The position numbers and the translations under genes are program-made. Shown here one piece after another: positions 32,833 through 41,702 of a stretch of DNA of 64,000 nt (position 1 is the first letter of the stretch; each line of letters starts with the position of its first letter). This stretch comes from Kordia algicida. GTDB lineage: Bacteria; Bacteroidota; Bacteroidia; Flavobacteriales; Flavobacteriaceae. Where the stretch lies: NCBI RefSeq assembly GCF_051013375.1, contig NZ_CP142125.1; one strand, given 5' to 3'. Under the pieces are notes generated by a model, which was given only the letters and a program-made list of their open reading frames with translations, had not been told where the DNA came from and did not search any database.

Positions 32833-34035
32833 TTATAGGATCGTTTTGTATAGGTTTTCTGTTTGTTTTGCAATGGCTTTCCAGTCAAAAAAGTCTTCTA
32901 CACGTTTTCTTCCTGCAAGTTCCATTTTATTTCTGAGTTCGCTGTCGTTGACAACTTTATTGATTCCGTCAGCCAAATCTTTTGCAAATTTTTCTGGATG
33001 TGTCGGCTCAAAAGGAGCTGTATTTTGTTGTTCGACTTGGATTAAAATTCCTGTTTCATTATCAACTACCACTTCTTTTATTCCGCCAACAGCACTTGCC
33101 ACAACCGCCGTTTTACAAGCCATTGCTTCTATATTAATGATTCCGAACGGTTCATAAATAGAAGGGCAACAAAAAACAGTAGCATGTGAGTATAGTTGAA
33201 TAATTTCATTTTTTGGCAACATTTCTTCAATCCAAAAGATATTGTCGCGTGTTTTTTTAACAGCTTCCACACTTTCTTGCATTTCTTTGGCGATTTCCTC
33301 CGTATCTGGCGCGCCAGCACATAAGACAATTTGCGTGTCTTTATCTATATGTTTGATGGCATTTACCAAATGAATGATTCCTTTTTGACGCGTAATTCGT
33401 CCCACAAATAATACATATGGTTTGGAAGGATCAATATTGAACTTTTTTAACGTTGAGGTTTCTTCTGTATATTGATACTGCTGTAGATTGATTCCGTTGT
33501 AGATGACTTTTATTTTAGCTTCATCAACATTGAAATGTTTTAAAACATCAACTTTCGTTTCTTCTGAAACGGCAATGATCGCATCAGCCATTTCGATCGC
33601 TGTTTTTTCAATCCAAGAAGAAGTATCGTATCCGCGACCGAGTTGTTCGCGTTTCCACGGTCGTAACGGTTCTAGTGAATGTGTTGTAATCACTAACGGT
33701 TTTCCGTAACAAAGTTTTGCCATAATTCCTGCAAACTGCGCGTACCATGTATGACAATGCACAACATCTGCATCAATTTCATTAGCATTCATGTGCAAAT
33801 TTGTTTGCAACGTATTGAAAATAGTTTTGAGCTTTTTATTAGTTGATTCAAAGTCTGTATGATCGCCAGAAAATCCTGTGATGCTTAGGTTTTCAGAGTT
33901 AATTTCCTGATCGCCAAAACTGCGTACTTCAACTTGCATTAGTTGTTTCAATTCGTCTGCCAAATATTCTACGTGAACTCCTGCTCCACCGTAAACATAA
34001 GGTGGAAATTCTTTTGTAAAGAAAAGTACTTTCAT
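32833..34035 (-). CDS. glgM: GT4-type ADP-glucose-dependent synthase (GlgM / corynebacterial-type GlgA)
   Basis: The 400-residue protein begins MKVLFFTKEFPPYVYGGAGV, as in the actinobacterial GT4 enzyme now called GlgM, not with the SEVYPLAKTGGLADV start of GT5 GlgA. Other matching motifs are CHTWYA, THSLEPLRPWK, the GT4 VGRITRQKG, and PSIYEPFGIINIEAMAC. In actinobacteria this enzyme joins ADP-glucose and glucose 1-phosphate to give maltose 1-phosphate, feeding GlgE. The presence of glgE, mak and glgB in the same chromosomal block supports that role here. It may also extend glucan directly. First gene of the glgM-glgC operon. Confidence 0.85.
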   Translation of the reverse strand: MKVLFFTKEFPPYVYGGAGVHVEYLADELKQLMQVEVRSFGDQEINSENLSITGFSGDHTDFESTNKKLKTIFNTLQTNLHMNANEIDADVVHCHTWYAQFAGIMAKLCYGKPLVITTHSLEPLRPWKREQLGRGYDTSSWIEKTAIEMADAIIAVSEETKVDVLKHFNVDEAKIKVIYNGINLQQYQYTEETSTLKKFNIDPSKPYVLFVGRITRQKGIIHLVNAIKHIDKDTQIVLCAGAPDTEEIAKEMQESVEAVKKTRDNIFWIEEMLPKNEIIQLYSHATVFCCPSIYEPFGIINIEAMACKTAVVASAVGGIKEVVVDNETGILIQVEQQNTAPFEPTHPEKFAKDLADGINKVVNDSELRNKMELAGRKRVEDFFDWKAIAKQTENLYKTIL

Positions 34036-34248
34036 TGTTGTTTTTTAACCTTTTTCTTAGTTGATTTTTGATAAAGAGTTTAAAATTAGTTAATTAAAAT
34101 GACATAATTGCTATAATTATGAGACAGTTAGCTTTATATTAAATCGAAAAGGTTTTCGTAATGATTCATTTATGGTTACGACAAACTATTTGTGTAAAAA
34201 ACCGTATTTTTAAGAAATAAAATTGCTTAAAAAAATAAAAAAGAACGT

Positions 34249-34759
34249 ATGAAAAAGATAGTATTCATTGCCTTAGTTGGTTTGTTTTTTAGTTGTAATT
34301 CTGCTGCTCAAAAACAACAGAAAAATATAGCTCAAAGTAAAGAGACAAAAACAACGCAGGAAAAGAAGTTTAAAGTTACGAAAACGGAAGCCGAATGGAG
34401 AAAGCAGTTAACCGATCAAGAATTTTATGTGTTGCGCGAAGCTGGAAACTGAATATGCCTTTAGCAGTCCGTTGAATAAAAATTATAAGAAAGGAACGTA
34501 TCACTGCGCTGGTTGTAATACACCAGTATTTGAAAGTGAAACTAAGTTTGATTCGGGAACAGGCTGGCCAAGTTTTTATAAAGAAATTGAAGGAAATGTG
34601 GCGTTTAGTACTGATTATAAGATTGGTTACGCACGTACTGAAGAACATTGTGCGACTTGTGGCGGACATTTGGGACACGTGTTTAACGACGGACCAAAAC
34701 CAACCGGAAAACGACATTGTATAAACGGAGTTGCTTTGAAGTTTGTACCTGAGGAATAG
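34249..34759 (+). pseudogene. msrB: Peptide-methionine (R)-S-oxide reductase MsrB lipoprotein, frameshifted
   Basis: The 5' frame (34249-34452) encodes a lipoprotein signal (MKKIVFIALVGLFFSC) and the start of MsrB up to EFYVLREAG. One extra A in the run at 34446-34448 then brings in a stop. The other frame continues TEYAFSSPLNKNYKKGTYHC and contains the zinc ligands CAGC and CATCGGH, FDSGTGWPSF, and the catalytic Cys in GKRHCINGVAL, to a normal end at 34759. Removing one base gives a standard envelope-anchored MsrB of about 169 residues, which reduces methionine-R-sulfoxide in proteins. It is a real inactivation or a sequencing error. Confidence 0.88.
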
Positions 34760-34875
34760 ACTTTAGATTTTAGATCGCTTCGCTGTTAGATATTAGACCG
34801 AGCTTCGCTTTTTTAGATTATTAGAGTTATTTATTATTTCTGTGTCACATTGAGCGCAGTCGAAATGTAAGATTC

Positions 34876-35451
34876 ATGGAAAATTTACTAGAAGAAATAC
34901 TAAGTTGTACCATTTGTAAAGATTTTTTACCACTTGGTGTGAATCCGGTTTTGGCAGCGCATGAATCTTCTAAGATCATTTTAATCGGACAAGCGCCAGG
35001 TTTGAAAGTACATCAGAATGGAATTCCGTGGAATGATATGAGTGGAAAACGACTTCGCCAATGGTTGAATGTGTCTGACGAAATTTTTTATGATGCGAAA
35101 AATATTGCATTGATTCCGATGGGATTTTGTTATCCAGGAAAAGGAACTTCAGGCGATTTACCACCGCGAAAAGAATGTGCAGCAGCTTGGCATAAACAGT
35201 TACTAACAAAGATGCAAGAAGCAGAATTAATTTTGCTTGTCGGTCAATATGCACAAAAGTATTATTTGAAAGATGAAGCAAAGAAAACCTTAACGGAAAC
35301 GGTTTCTAATTATGAGAGTTACTTGCCGAAGTTTTTTCCGCTACCACATCCATCACCTAGAAATCGCTTTTGGTTACGTAAAAATCCGTGGTTTGAAAAA
35401 GAGGTGATTCCGAAATTGCAGGATAAGGTAAATCGATTGCTTTCTTCTTAA
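34876..35451 (+). CDS. Uracil-DNA glycosylase-superfamily protein
   Basis: The 191-residue protein has the UDG-fold signatures of the small uracil-DNA-glycosylase-like family: IILIGQAPGLKVHQNGIPW with DMSGKRLRQWL, PMGFCYPGKG, and the C-terminal PLPHPSPRNRFWL with the active-site His. An early CTICKDF motif resembles the N-terminal part of the group. It would remove uracil or be a related DNA-repair or nucleic-acid-binding protein; which base it acts on is not clear. It is followed 51 bp later by a DinB-like gene on the same strand. Confidence 0.85.
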   Translation: MENLLEEILSCTICKDFLPLGVNPVLAAHESSKIILIGQAPGLKVHQNGIPWNDMSGKRLRQWLNVSDEIFYDAKNIALIPMGFCYPGKGTSGDLPPRKECAAAWHKQLLTKMQEAELILLVGQYAQKYYLKDEAKKTLTETVSNYESYLPKFFPLPHPSPRNRFWLRKNPWFEKEVIPKLQDKVNRLLSS

Positions 35452-35502
35452 ATTACTTTTTAATTTTAGTAACTTTCAAGAGTATCGAATTAAATCTTTT
35501 TT

Positions 35503-36066
35503 ATGAATTCCGTAGCAGAAAATTATCTAGAAAGTACACGCAAACAGTTTGCCTATTATAAAAGTTTGGGCGATAAAACGTTTGCACAATTAACAGACGA
35601 AGCTATTCATTGGCAACAGCATGAAGATAGCAATAGTATTTCAATTATTGTGAAACATATTGTAGGAAATATGTTGAGTCGTTGGACAAATTTTTTAACA
35701 GAAGATGGCGAAAAGGATTGGCGTCACCGCGATTCAGAGTTTGAAGCAACGTATAAAACGAAAGCCGAAATGATTGCCGCTTGGGAAAAAGGTTGGCAAT
35801 GTTTGTTTGACGCGATCAATCCGTTGCAAGCGGACGATGTTTCTCGAATTATCTATATCCGAAATCAAGGACATACGGTTTTGGAAGCGATTACGCGCCA
35901 ATTGTGTCATTATCCGTATCATATTGGACAATTGGTGTATGTTGCCAAATTGATTCGTGCTGAAGAATGGAAATCATTGTCTATTCCGAAAGGAAAATCT
36001 TCTAGTTACAACGCGGATAAATTTAGCAAAGAGAAAGATCGAACGCATTTTACGGATGATTTGTAG
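35503..36066 (+). CDS. DUF1572 (DinB-like) family protein
   Basis: The 187-residue protein matches the DUF1572 family of DinB-like four-helix-bundle proteins: FAYYKSLGDKTFAQL, the metal-ligand region SIIVKHIVGNMLSRW with its His, and the C-terminal LCHYPYHIGQLVYVAK with two further His. These three His would bind a metal. DinB-like proteins often act as thiol-dependent transferases, but no reaction is assigned to this family. It ends just before a convergent nine-gene run. Confidence 0.85.
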   Translation: MNSVAENYLESTRKQFAYYKSLGDKTFAQLTDEAIHWQQHEDSNSISIIVKHIVGNMLSRWTNFLTEDGEKDWRHRDSEFEATYKTKAEMIAAWEKGWQCLFDAINPLQADDVSRIIYIRNQGHTVLEAITRQLCHYPYHIGQLVYVAKLIRAEEWKSLSIPKGKSSSYNADKFSKEKDRTHFTDDL

Positions 36067-36090
36067 GTTTATTTAAAATTTAGACTACAA

Positions 36091-36684
36091 TTATCGTTTT
36101 AGCATTTGAATTTCTGAACGAGTTTCTAGTTTTTTAATCAGTGTAAAAATTATTATTCCCAAAAGTACAACATAGCCTATTAGAAGGTTCTTGCTTCCAA
36201 GCGTTCCTAAAGCGAGTGCAATTCCTGTAATTCCTTTTGCTGCATTATATTCATATCCGCTTTCCATTTGAATAGCAAAGTAAAATCCCCAAGAAAATAA
36301 CAGTGTTAAGACTATTATTCCGATAATTTTTGCACGTGCGTAAGTAAATACACTCGGTGTTTCTGATGTGTATGTAAATGTTGACAGCCTATTTTTTAAA
36401 TACTCAAAAATTTCATTTTTTAAGGTTTCATCTTCTATAAATAATTCTTCTTCTGAATCTTTCCCTACTATTAATTTGATATGATTGATACCTTTTTGGT
36501 TGATGACTTTATGGATGTAACTAAAGGGAATACTGAGCAATCCTACAGGTATTTTTTCGCTTGTGCTTTCTATATTGAATATACTTATGACTTCTTTACT
36601 TGGTCGTCCTTTGTAAATACATTCGTCATGAATGAAAATCAATGTATCTGACTTTTCTCCTCTTGGTTTCCAGATTTTATCCAA
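36091..36684 (-). CDS. Hypothetical membrane protein
   Basis: The 197-residue protein has a soluble N-terminal part of about 115 residues, probably a PH-like beta domain (LLSIPFSYIHKVINQKG, HIKLIVGKDSEEELF). Two hydrophobic segments follow at about 116-136 and 160-182 and a short basic tail. No known domain is assigned with certainty. It is the last gene of the minus-strand run 43312-36091. Confidence 0.55.
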   Translation of the reverse strand: MDKIWKPRGEKSDTLIFIHDECIYKGRPSKEVISIFNIESTSEKIPVGLLSIPFSYIHKVINQKGINHIKLIVGKDSEEELFIEDETLKNEIFEYLKNRLSTFTYTSETPSVFTYARAKIIGIIVLTLLFSWGFYFAIQMESGYEYNAAKGITGIALALGTLGSKNLLIGYVVLLGIIIFTLIKKLETRSEIQMLKR

Positions 36685-36738
36685 TGTTATAATATTTTTA
36701 GAGTTTAATGATAAAGTTATCTTTTGTTTACGATTAAA

Positions 36739-37284
36739 TTATTCCGAACACACACGATCAATCCATGTGTAATCATATACACTTGGATCTAGATAGATTT
36801 TTTTGCCTGTTTTTTTGTGGATGATGACATTGTAATCGTGGTTTTTGAAGAACGGACTCGAAAATAGTTCGTGAATGTCATAACCGAGAACGTGCATTTT
36901 TCCGACTAAGTGTTTGAACTCGTAGGTTTCTTGCAGCTTATTTTGTCTGATGATGTAATTTCCAATGGCATTACACATCGCGGCATATCCGATGCAGTTT
37001 GCTTCTTTTGTTTTAAAGCTTGTATTTGGATTTGCTTCTAATGACCTAGATACAAAATATAATTCTTTACTCGTAATTTCTTGACTGATTTCTGCTATTG
37101 TTTCTAGCGTCAATTCTTCATTTATAGTTTCTTTTTTTATCCTATCAATGAGTTTTTCGTTAGTAATTGTATGACCTTTTCGTTTTCCAATTTCTGTGTA
37201 ATTAACGAGACTTCTATAGAGAAAACCCTTGAAAATGAACAACAAAATACAAACTATGATAAATCTCGTAATGTTTTTTCTCAT
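36739..37284 (-). CDS. Membrane-anchored transglutaminase-like protein
   Basis: The 181-residue protein has an N-terminal membrane anchor (ITRFIIVCILLFIFKGFLY) and a probable papain/transglutaminase triad: Cys in KEANCIGYAAMC, His in KNHDYNVIIH and Asp in IYLDPSVYDY. It may be a small peptidase-like or transferase enzyme facing the periplasm. The family is inferred from the order and spacing of Cys-His-Asp only. It lies between a TPR gene and a membrane-protein gene in the nine-gene run. Confidence 0.6.
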   Translation of the reverse strand: MRKNITRFIIVCILLFIFKGFLYRSLVNYTEIGKRKGHTITNEKLIDRIKKETINEELTLETIAEISQEITSKELYFVSRSLEANPNTSFKTKEANCIGYAAMCNAIGNYIIRQNKLQETYEFKHLVGKMHVLGYDIHELFSSPFFKNHDYNVIIHKKTGKKIYLDPSVYDYTWIDRVCSE

Positions 37285-37320
37285 GTAAATGATTTTATTG
37301 ACATCAATTCCTTTTTATAA

Positions 37321-38289
37321 TTATCGAGCAAATTCCCACTCGTTTTCCTGAATGATTTTGGTAAGTGTTTCCAACTCATCTTGCCACAAGTGATCTGCCT
37401 TCATTTGTTCTCTGAATTGTAAAATGGTACTGTGTGCATTGATGACAGCTTCTTCGTGTTGTGGAAATTCTTGTGTTGTAGAAATTAGTTTGGCAACTCC
37501 TTTGAGATTTTCTCCATTCTGAAATAACCAAAAAGCATGTTGTGTTCTAAATTGTGGACAGTGATAAAATTCTTCTGCAACAGCATTCCACATAGCTTCT
37601 CCTATTCGCTCATCACTCAATAACGAAATTGCATATATGGAAGAATGCAAAATTTGCCCATGAAAACTTACGAGATCAAATAGATTGATTTCTCCATCTT
37701 CTTCAATAGCTTTTAAGTCTGTCTTTTCGAGAATATCGTGGTATATTTCATGCGCTTTTTCATGATCGCCCAACATATGAAGTGCATCCGCAAGTACAAT
37801 TTTAGCACGTTTGTGATTGGGTTCTATTTTTAACGCATTTAAGCTATAATTGTAAGCTTCATCATAATTTGACACAAAGAAAAAACTTCGCGCTACAGAA
37901 GTGACAAATTCCACATCTTGAAAGTCTTCTTCGCTTGCTTTTTCTTTTACAAATTGTAACGCTCTTGTAGGATAACGATCAATGATTAAGCGTTCCATAT
38001 ATTGCCATTTATTCAATAAGTTTGAATGATTTTCATCCAAGGATTCATACAAAGCACCTCGTTGATCCCAAACAGATTGAATGGTTTTCCATTTTTCATA
38101 AGCGCCAATGTATACCGCAGAAGGCGGCATTTTGACAGTATTATCTTCTGGTGATGAAAATTTTACACTGATTTTCTTTTCTGGATCATAACAATATCTG
38201 CTCAAAGCATCCTCAAAGAAAATAGTAAATGCTTTATCTTCTTCGTAAGTTTTCTTTTTTTGACCAAATAGTTTTTTGAAAAATGACAT
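37321..38289 (-). CDS. TPR-repeat protein
   Basis: The 322-residue soluble protein begins MSFFKKLFGQKKK. After a degenerate N-terminal domain it has helix pairs with TPR spacing (ARSFFFVSNYDEAYNYSLNAL, PNHKRAKIVLADALHMLGDHEK). It probably acts in protein-protein contacts. The gene is nine bases upstream of the end of the transporter gene before it and is probably co-transcribed. Confidence 0.7.
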   Translation of the reverse strand: MSFFKKLFGQKKKTYEEDKAFTIFFEDALSRYCYDPEKKISVKFSSPEDNTVKMPPSAVYIGAYEKWKTIQSVWDQRGALYESLDENHSNLLNKWQYMERLIIDRYPTRALQFVKEKASEEDFQDVEFVTSVARSFFFVSNYDEAYNYSLNALKIEPNHKRAKIVLADALHMLGDHEKAHEIYHDILEKTDLKAIEEDGEINLFDLVSFHGQILHSSIYAISLLSDERIGEAMWNAVAEEFYHCPQFRTQHAFWLFQNGENLKGVAKLISTTQEFPQHEEAVINAHSTILQFREQMKADHLWQDELETLTKIIQENEWEFAR

Positions 38290-38298
38290 GTTTATATG

Positions 38299-39537
38299 TT
38301 AAGTAGTTGATGATTGGTTTTGATTGTTTCTAAGATAGTACCTTCGCAAAAACACAGCTAAAAATAATAAAATTGTAATTGCAGCTGCTAAAATCATTCC
38401 TAGAAAAGTAAAGAGTTCAGATTTATCATATACAATATCACTTACTGGAGAAAGCATATACACAATTGAAAAACTAATTCCTGCATAAGCAGCCATGGTC
38501 ATTGTTAAAAATTTAGGATTTGTATACCGTGTGACAATAGATAAAACCATGGGACCAATACATATTTCTGCCAACGCTAAAAAGAATATCGAGCTTATCA
38601 AGTGAAATAAGCTATCTTCTACATCAACCATAGCAACATTTGTCAATTGTAGAAAAGCGAGTGACATACATAAAAATCCAAAAGCAATTTTTAGAAATTG
38701 TGAACGGTGAAATTTTAACCAAAGAATTCCACCAAAAATAAGTAACGGAACAATGATATAGAAGTTTAATTGATTTATAAATCCTAAAGAAATGTTGTCC
38801 CCAAATTGTCCTGTAAAATCTCCATTTGAGAGTATTACCGATGTATGAGTTCCTCCCAATTCATAAATTCCCCAAAATAGTGCCGATAGAAATATTGCTA
38901 CAACCACATACAAAACACTGTTACTTGAAACTTTTTGCATGTCGTACTCAAGCTTTTCTTTTCCTTCGGAAATAGCCAAAGAAATCAATGATATTACAAC
39001 ATATAATATTGCAGCGATTCCAAAACTTACCACAAAGCCTAATTTAGTACTTATAATAGCAAACAGAGAGAATCCTATGAACGCACCAATATTTACAATT
39101 AAATAGTAAAAACTGAAAGCTGTGTTAAGGTATTTTTTATGATTAATATACGTTTTACCAAATGCCGCTAGTATGTTTGTTTTTATAAAACCTGTACCGA
39201 ACGTCATGAGTGCCAATCCTAGATACACAAGATATTCAGAAGGAAGAATAGTATTTATACAACCTACAACAGCTAATAATCCGCCAATGAGTATTGCTTT
39301 TTTATTATTAAGTACAAAATCACCAAAAATTCCACCGATAAATTGTGTGAGTATTAAAAAGTAAGTCAGGTATTTGTAAATAGTAATCGCGCCGTAATCA
39401 CCTAATTGAAGTGCTTCTCCAACCATATACAAAATAAGTATGGAACGAATTCCATAATAACACATACGTTCAAGAAAAAGTAATAATAGTATTATGGTTG
39501 TATTGCTAGTTCTTATTTGTGTTGAAGTATGTTCCAT
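38299..39537 (-). CDS. Proton-dependent oligopeptide transporter (POT/PTR, MFS)
   Basis: The 412-residue protein has about 12 membrane segments. It has the POT signature near the start of helix 1 (FLERMCYYGIRSIL, a variant of ExxERFxYY), GGIFGDFVLNNKKAIL in the loop after helix 2, and FGTGFIKTNILAAFG at the helix 4 region (POT PTR2 motif). It would import di- or tripeptides with protons. It is shorter than typical POT proteins (450-500 residues), and the first motif has MC in place of F-x, so the exact subfamily is uncertain. Confidence 0.85.
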   Translation of the reverse strand: MEHTSTQIRTSNTTIILLLLFLERMCYYGIRSILILYMVGEALQLGDYGAITIYKYLTYFLILTQFIGGIFGDFVLNNKKAILIGGLLAVVGCINTILPSEYLVYLGLALMTFGTGFIKTNILAAFGKTYINHKKYLNTAFSFYYLIVNIGAFIGFSLFAIISTKLGFVVSFGIAAILYVVISLISLAISEGKEKLEYDMQKVSSNSVLYVVVAIFLSALFWGIYELGGTHTSVILSNGDFTGQFGDNISLGFINQLNFYIIVPLLIFGGILWLKFHRSQFLKIAFGFLCMSLAFLQLTNVAMVDVEDSLFHLISSIFFLALAEICIGPMVLSIVTRYTNPKFLTMTMAAYAGISFSIVYMLSPVSDIVYDKSELFTFLGMILAAAITILLFLAVFLRRYYLRNNQNQSSTT

Positions 39538-39588
39538 TTACTTTACGAAGGCTTTATGAGTTGTATTATGTATGTTTTTTTTGATAAT

Positions 39589-40362
39589 TTACGAATTCCG
39601 TAAACAAGATTTTGCATAAGCAATTGCTAAAAAAAGTAACGCATATAATAAGTATTTCAACCATTTGGTACGCTTGTTATGTTTTTCTTCTTCTTCCAAA
39701 GTTCGCATTGCAAAGTTTGGTAACTCTTTTGGCTTTGCGTTTGGATCTTTGTACTTTTTAAATTTTACATGCTGCATCAATTCGAAGCCTTCTACTGTAT
39801 CTAAATTGACGCCTAATAATCGCTTGGCGACTCCAAAGGTGAAATCTTCCATGTATGCATCTTCCGTAAATGGTTCATCAGGATAGTTTTCATCTTTCCA
39901 ATAACGAATTCCATCTTCTTCATACGAATTTTTATAAATTTCTAGTTCTTCTTGAAAAGGTTCACCATGTGCAATACATTCGCCATCAACAGCCATTTTT
40001 AAACGTGTTTTCAATCCGCGACGTATCAAAGCATATCCGTGAAAATTTGAAACACTATGACATGATACCGATAATATTTCTGCATGTGGAAATATAGAAA
40101 CCAACGCGGTTTCTGGTGGTGATAAATTTAATCCATCCGAAAGTTCTATAGCGTGTTGGGTAATTTGATAATCGTCACAAATAATCAGCGTGTTATTGTG
40201 ATATCCAATATTGATTGATTCGTCATTTGGATACAAACATTCTTCAAACAAAACTTCTTTGTCAAATTCGTAATTCGCCTTTCCAAGTGCTTTTAAAAGC
40301 GCCGTTTCATCATTAAAACCATATCGGTTTTCAATTAAAACCATTGATGTTTTCCAACCCAT
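39589..40362 (-). CDS. Hypothetical protein with C-terminal membrane anchor
   Basis: The 257-residue protein has an alpha/beta N-terminal domain (NESINIGYHNNTLIICDDYQ; FHGYALIRRGLKTRLKMAVDG) and a single C-terminal membrane segment (WLKYLLYALLFLAIAYAKSC). Similar proteins in this phylum are annotated only as hypothetical. It is part of the co-directional run; its partner and role are unknown. Confidence 0.55.
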   Translation of the reverse strand: MGWKTSMVLIENRYGFNDETALLKALGKANYEFDKEVLFEECLYPNDESINIGYHNNTLIICDDYQITQHAIELSDGLNLSPPETALVSIFPHAEILSVSCHSVSNFHGYALIRRGLKTRLKMAVDGECIAHGEPFQEELEIYKNSYEEDGIRYWKDENYPDEPFTEDAYMEDFTFGVAKRLLGVNLDTVEGFELMQHVKFKKYKDPNAKPKELPNFAMRTLEEEEKHNKRTKWLKYLLYALLFLAIAYAKSCLRNS

Positions 40363-40382
40363 AATTGTTTATTTAGAGGAAA

Positions 40383-40889
40383 TTAATATAAGTATTTTCG
40401 AATATCTTTCAGCCAATACACGCCGAGAAAGATCAACGCAGGAAGTCCGAAGTAAAAGATCATAATACCCGACATATCTGCCAAACCATTTCTTGGCACA
40501 AAACCAGTTTCGCTGTTATGCGTATATATTGCAATAACAAGTGTAATGATATATATTACCTGACTTACCGAATAGATGTACAATCCAATTAATTTTCTCG
40601 AAATCATTAAAACTGCACCAATGATGGTTCCAACCGAAGTTAATATGTATATCAATCCTCTTGTAGCAATGCCTTCATCTTCTGTAATGGCGGCAAAAAG
40701 TTCGTATATAATGGCACGTCCAATGGTAAAAAGTGAACCGCAAATAGTCAACACGCACAAAACGATTAAGCCAACAGGTTTGTCGTTTCTATCAATATAC
40801 ACCACTTTTACACCTTGATTTGTGCCGCATTCCGGACAAAAATGTGCAGTGGCTTCCATCGAACTATTACAGTTGATACAATTTTTCAT
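40383..40889 (-). CDS. Zinc-ribbon membrane protein
   Basis: The 168-residue protein starts with a zinc ribbon (CINCNSSMEATAHFCPECG, CxxC-x11-CxxC) and then has about four membrane segments (LIVLCVLTICGSLFTIGRAI, LIYILTSVGTIIGAVLMI, YIITLVIAI, GIMIFYFGLPALIFLGVYW). No function can be given. It lies 20 bp from the next gene of the run. Confidence 0.65.
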   Translation of the reverse strand: MKNCINCNSSMEATAHFCPECGTNQGVKVVYIDRNDKPVGLIVLCVLTICGSLFTIGRAIIYELFAAITEDEGIATRGLIYILTSVGTIIGAVLMISRKLIGLYIYSVSQVIYIITLVIAIYTHNSETGFVPRNGLADMSGIMIFYFGLPALIFLGVYWLKDIRKYLY

Positions 40890-40916
40890 GTGTGATTTTC
40901 ATTAAAGATAAGATTA

Positions 40917-41699
40917 TTATTCAGAAACAATCATAGCGCCTCTTTTTTTGTCTAAAATGGTGTAATGTTGTGCGATATTCAGGTTTAAAATTTCGATAAG
41001 TTCAGCTTCCGCTATATCAATTTTAGTAAGATTAAATGCTACAATTCCACTAGAAATTGTTCCGATAATAACACGTATATTTTTTTCTTTTTCTTGTGAA
41101 GTATCTAAAAAGCAAAAATCATTAATATCACTCCAATGATACAATTGATCGTGATAATACAAACCTTCTGCAGTGGTTCTCAATACGGTTTTGTGTTTGT
41201 AATAGAACAACGTGAATATAGCGTAAATAAAGAAACCAATTGCTACAAAAAGCGTGAGTAACCAAATAAGAATGTGCCAAGATTCTGTTGTCCAAGTATA
41301 GCCAAACACTACTGCAACAATTGCACAAAAGCTCCAACCGACTCTTTCTTGATTTGTGTTGATATCTTTAAACGATAGTCCGTGCGTCTCCTGAACCGTT
41401 TTGTATTTTGGAGTTGCTACTTTGTGAAATAACCACTTGTAATTTTCATCTTTTAGTTGAAATGTAAAGTAGTTTTTGTGAATAAATTTGATAATGTTTT
41501 GGCGAACATTATTTTCTGTAGTTTCCAGCGATTCGTCATCTAAGCTAAATGTAGTACATTCGGTTTCAAAATTAGCAACAGCATTCGTCAATCTGCAAAG
41601 CAAAGTTTCATCAGTAGCAAACAATCTATTTTTACAGACTTTGCAAAAAGCCAGTTGTTGTGCGTTTTCTACGTATGTTGATTTTTTCTGTTGAAACAT
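40917..41699 (-). CDS. Membrane protein with N-terminal Cys motif
   Basis: The 260-residue protein begins with a Cys-rich flavobacterial motif (FCKVCKNRLFATDETLLC with a further ECTTF), then two membrane segments (about 125-165), then a C-terminal PH-like beta domain (GLYYHDQLYHWSDINDFCFL). No named family. It starts three bases after the stop of the arrestin-like gene, so both are probably translated together. Confidence 0.6.
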   Translation of the reverse strand: MFQQKKSTYVENAQQLAFCKVCKNRLFATDETLLCRLTNAVANFETECTTFSLDDESLETTENNVRQNIIKFIHKNYFTFQLKDENYKWLFHKVATPKYKTVQETHGLSFKDINTNQERVGWSFCAIVAVVFGYTWTTESWHILIWLLTLFVAIGFFIYAIFTLFYYKHKTVLRTTAEGLYYHDQLYHWSDINDFCFLDTSQEKEKNIRVIIGTISSGIVAFNLTKIDIAEAELIEILNLNIAQHYTILDKKRGAMIVSE

Positions 41700-41702
41700 A
41701 TA

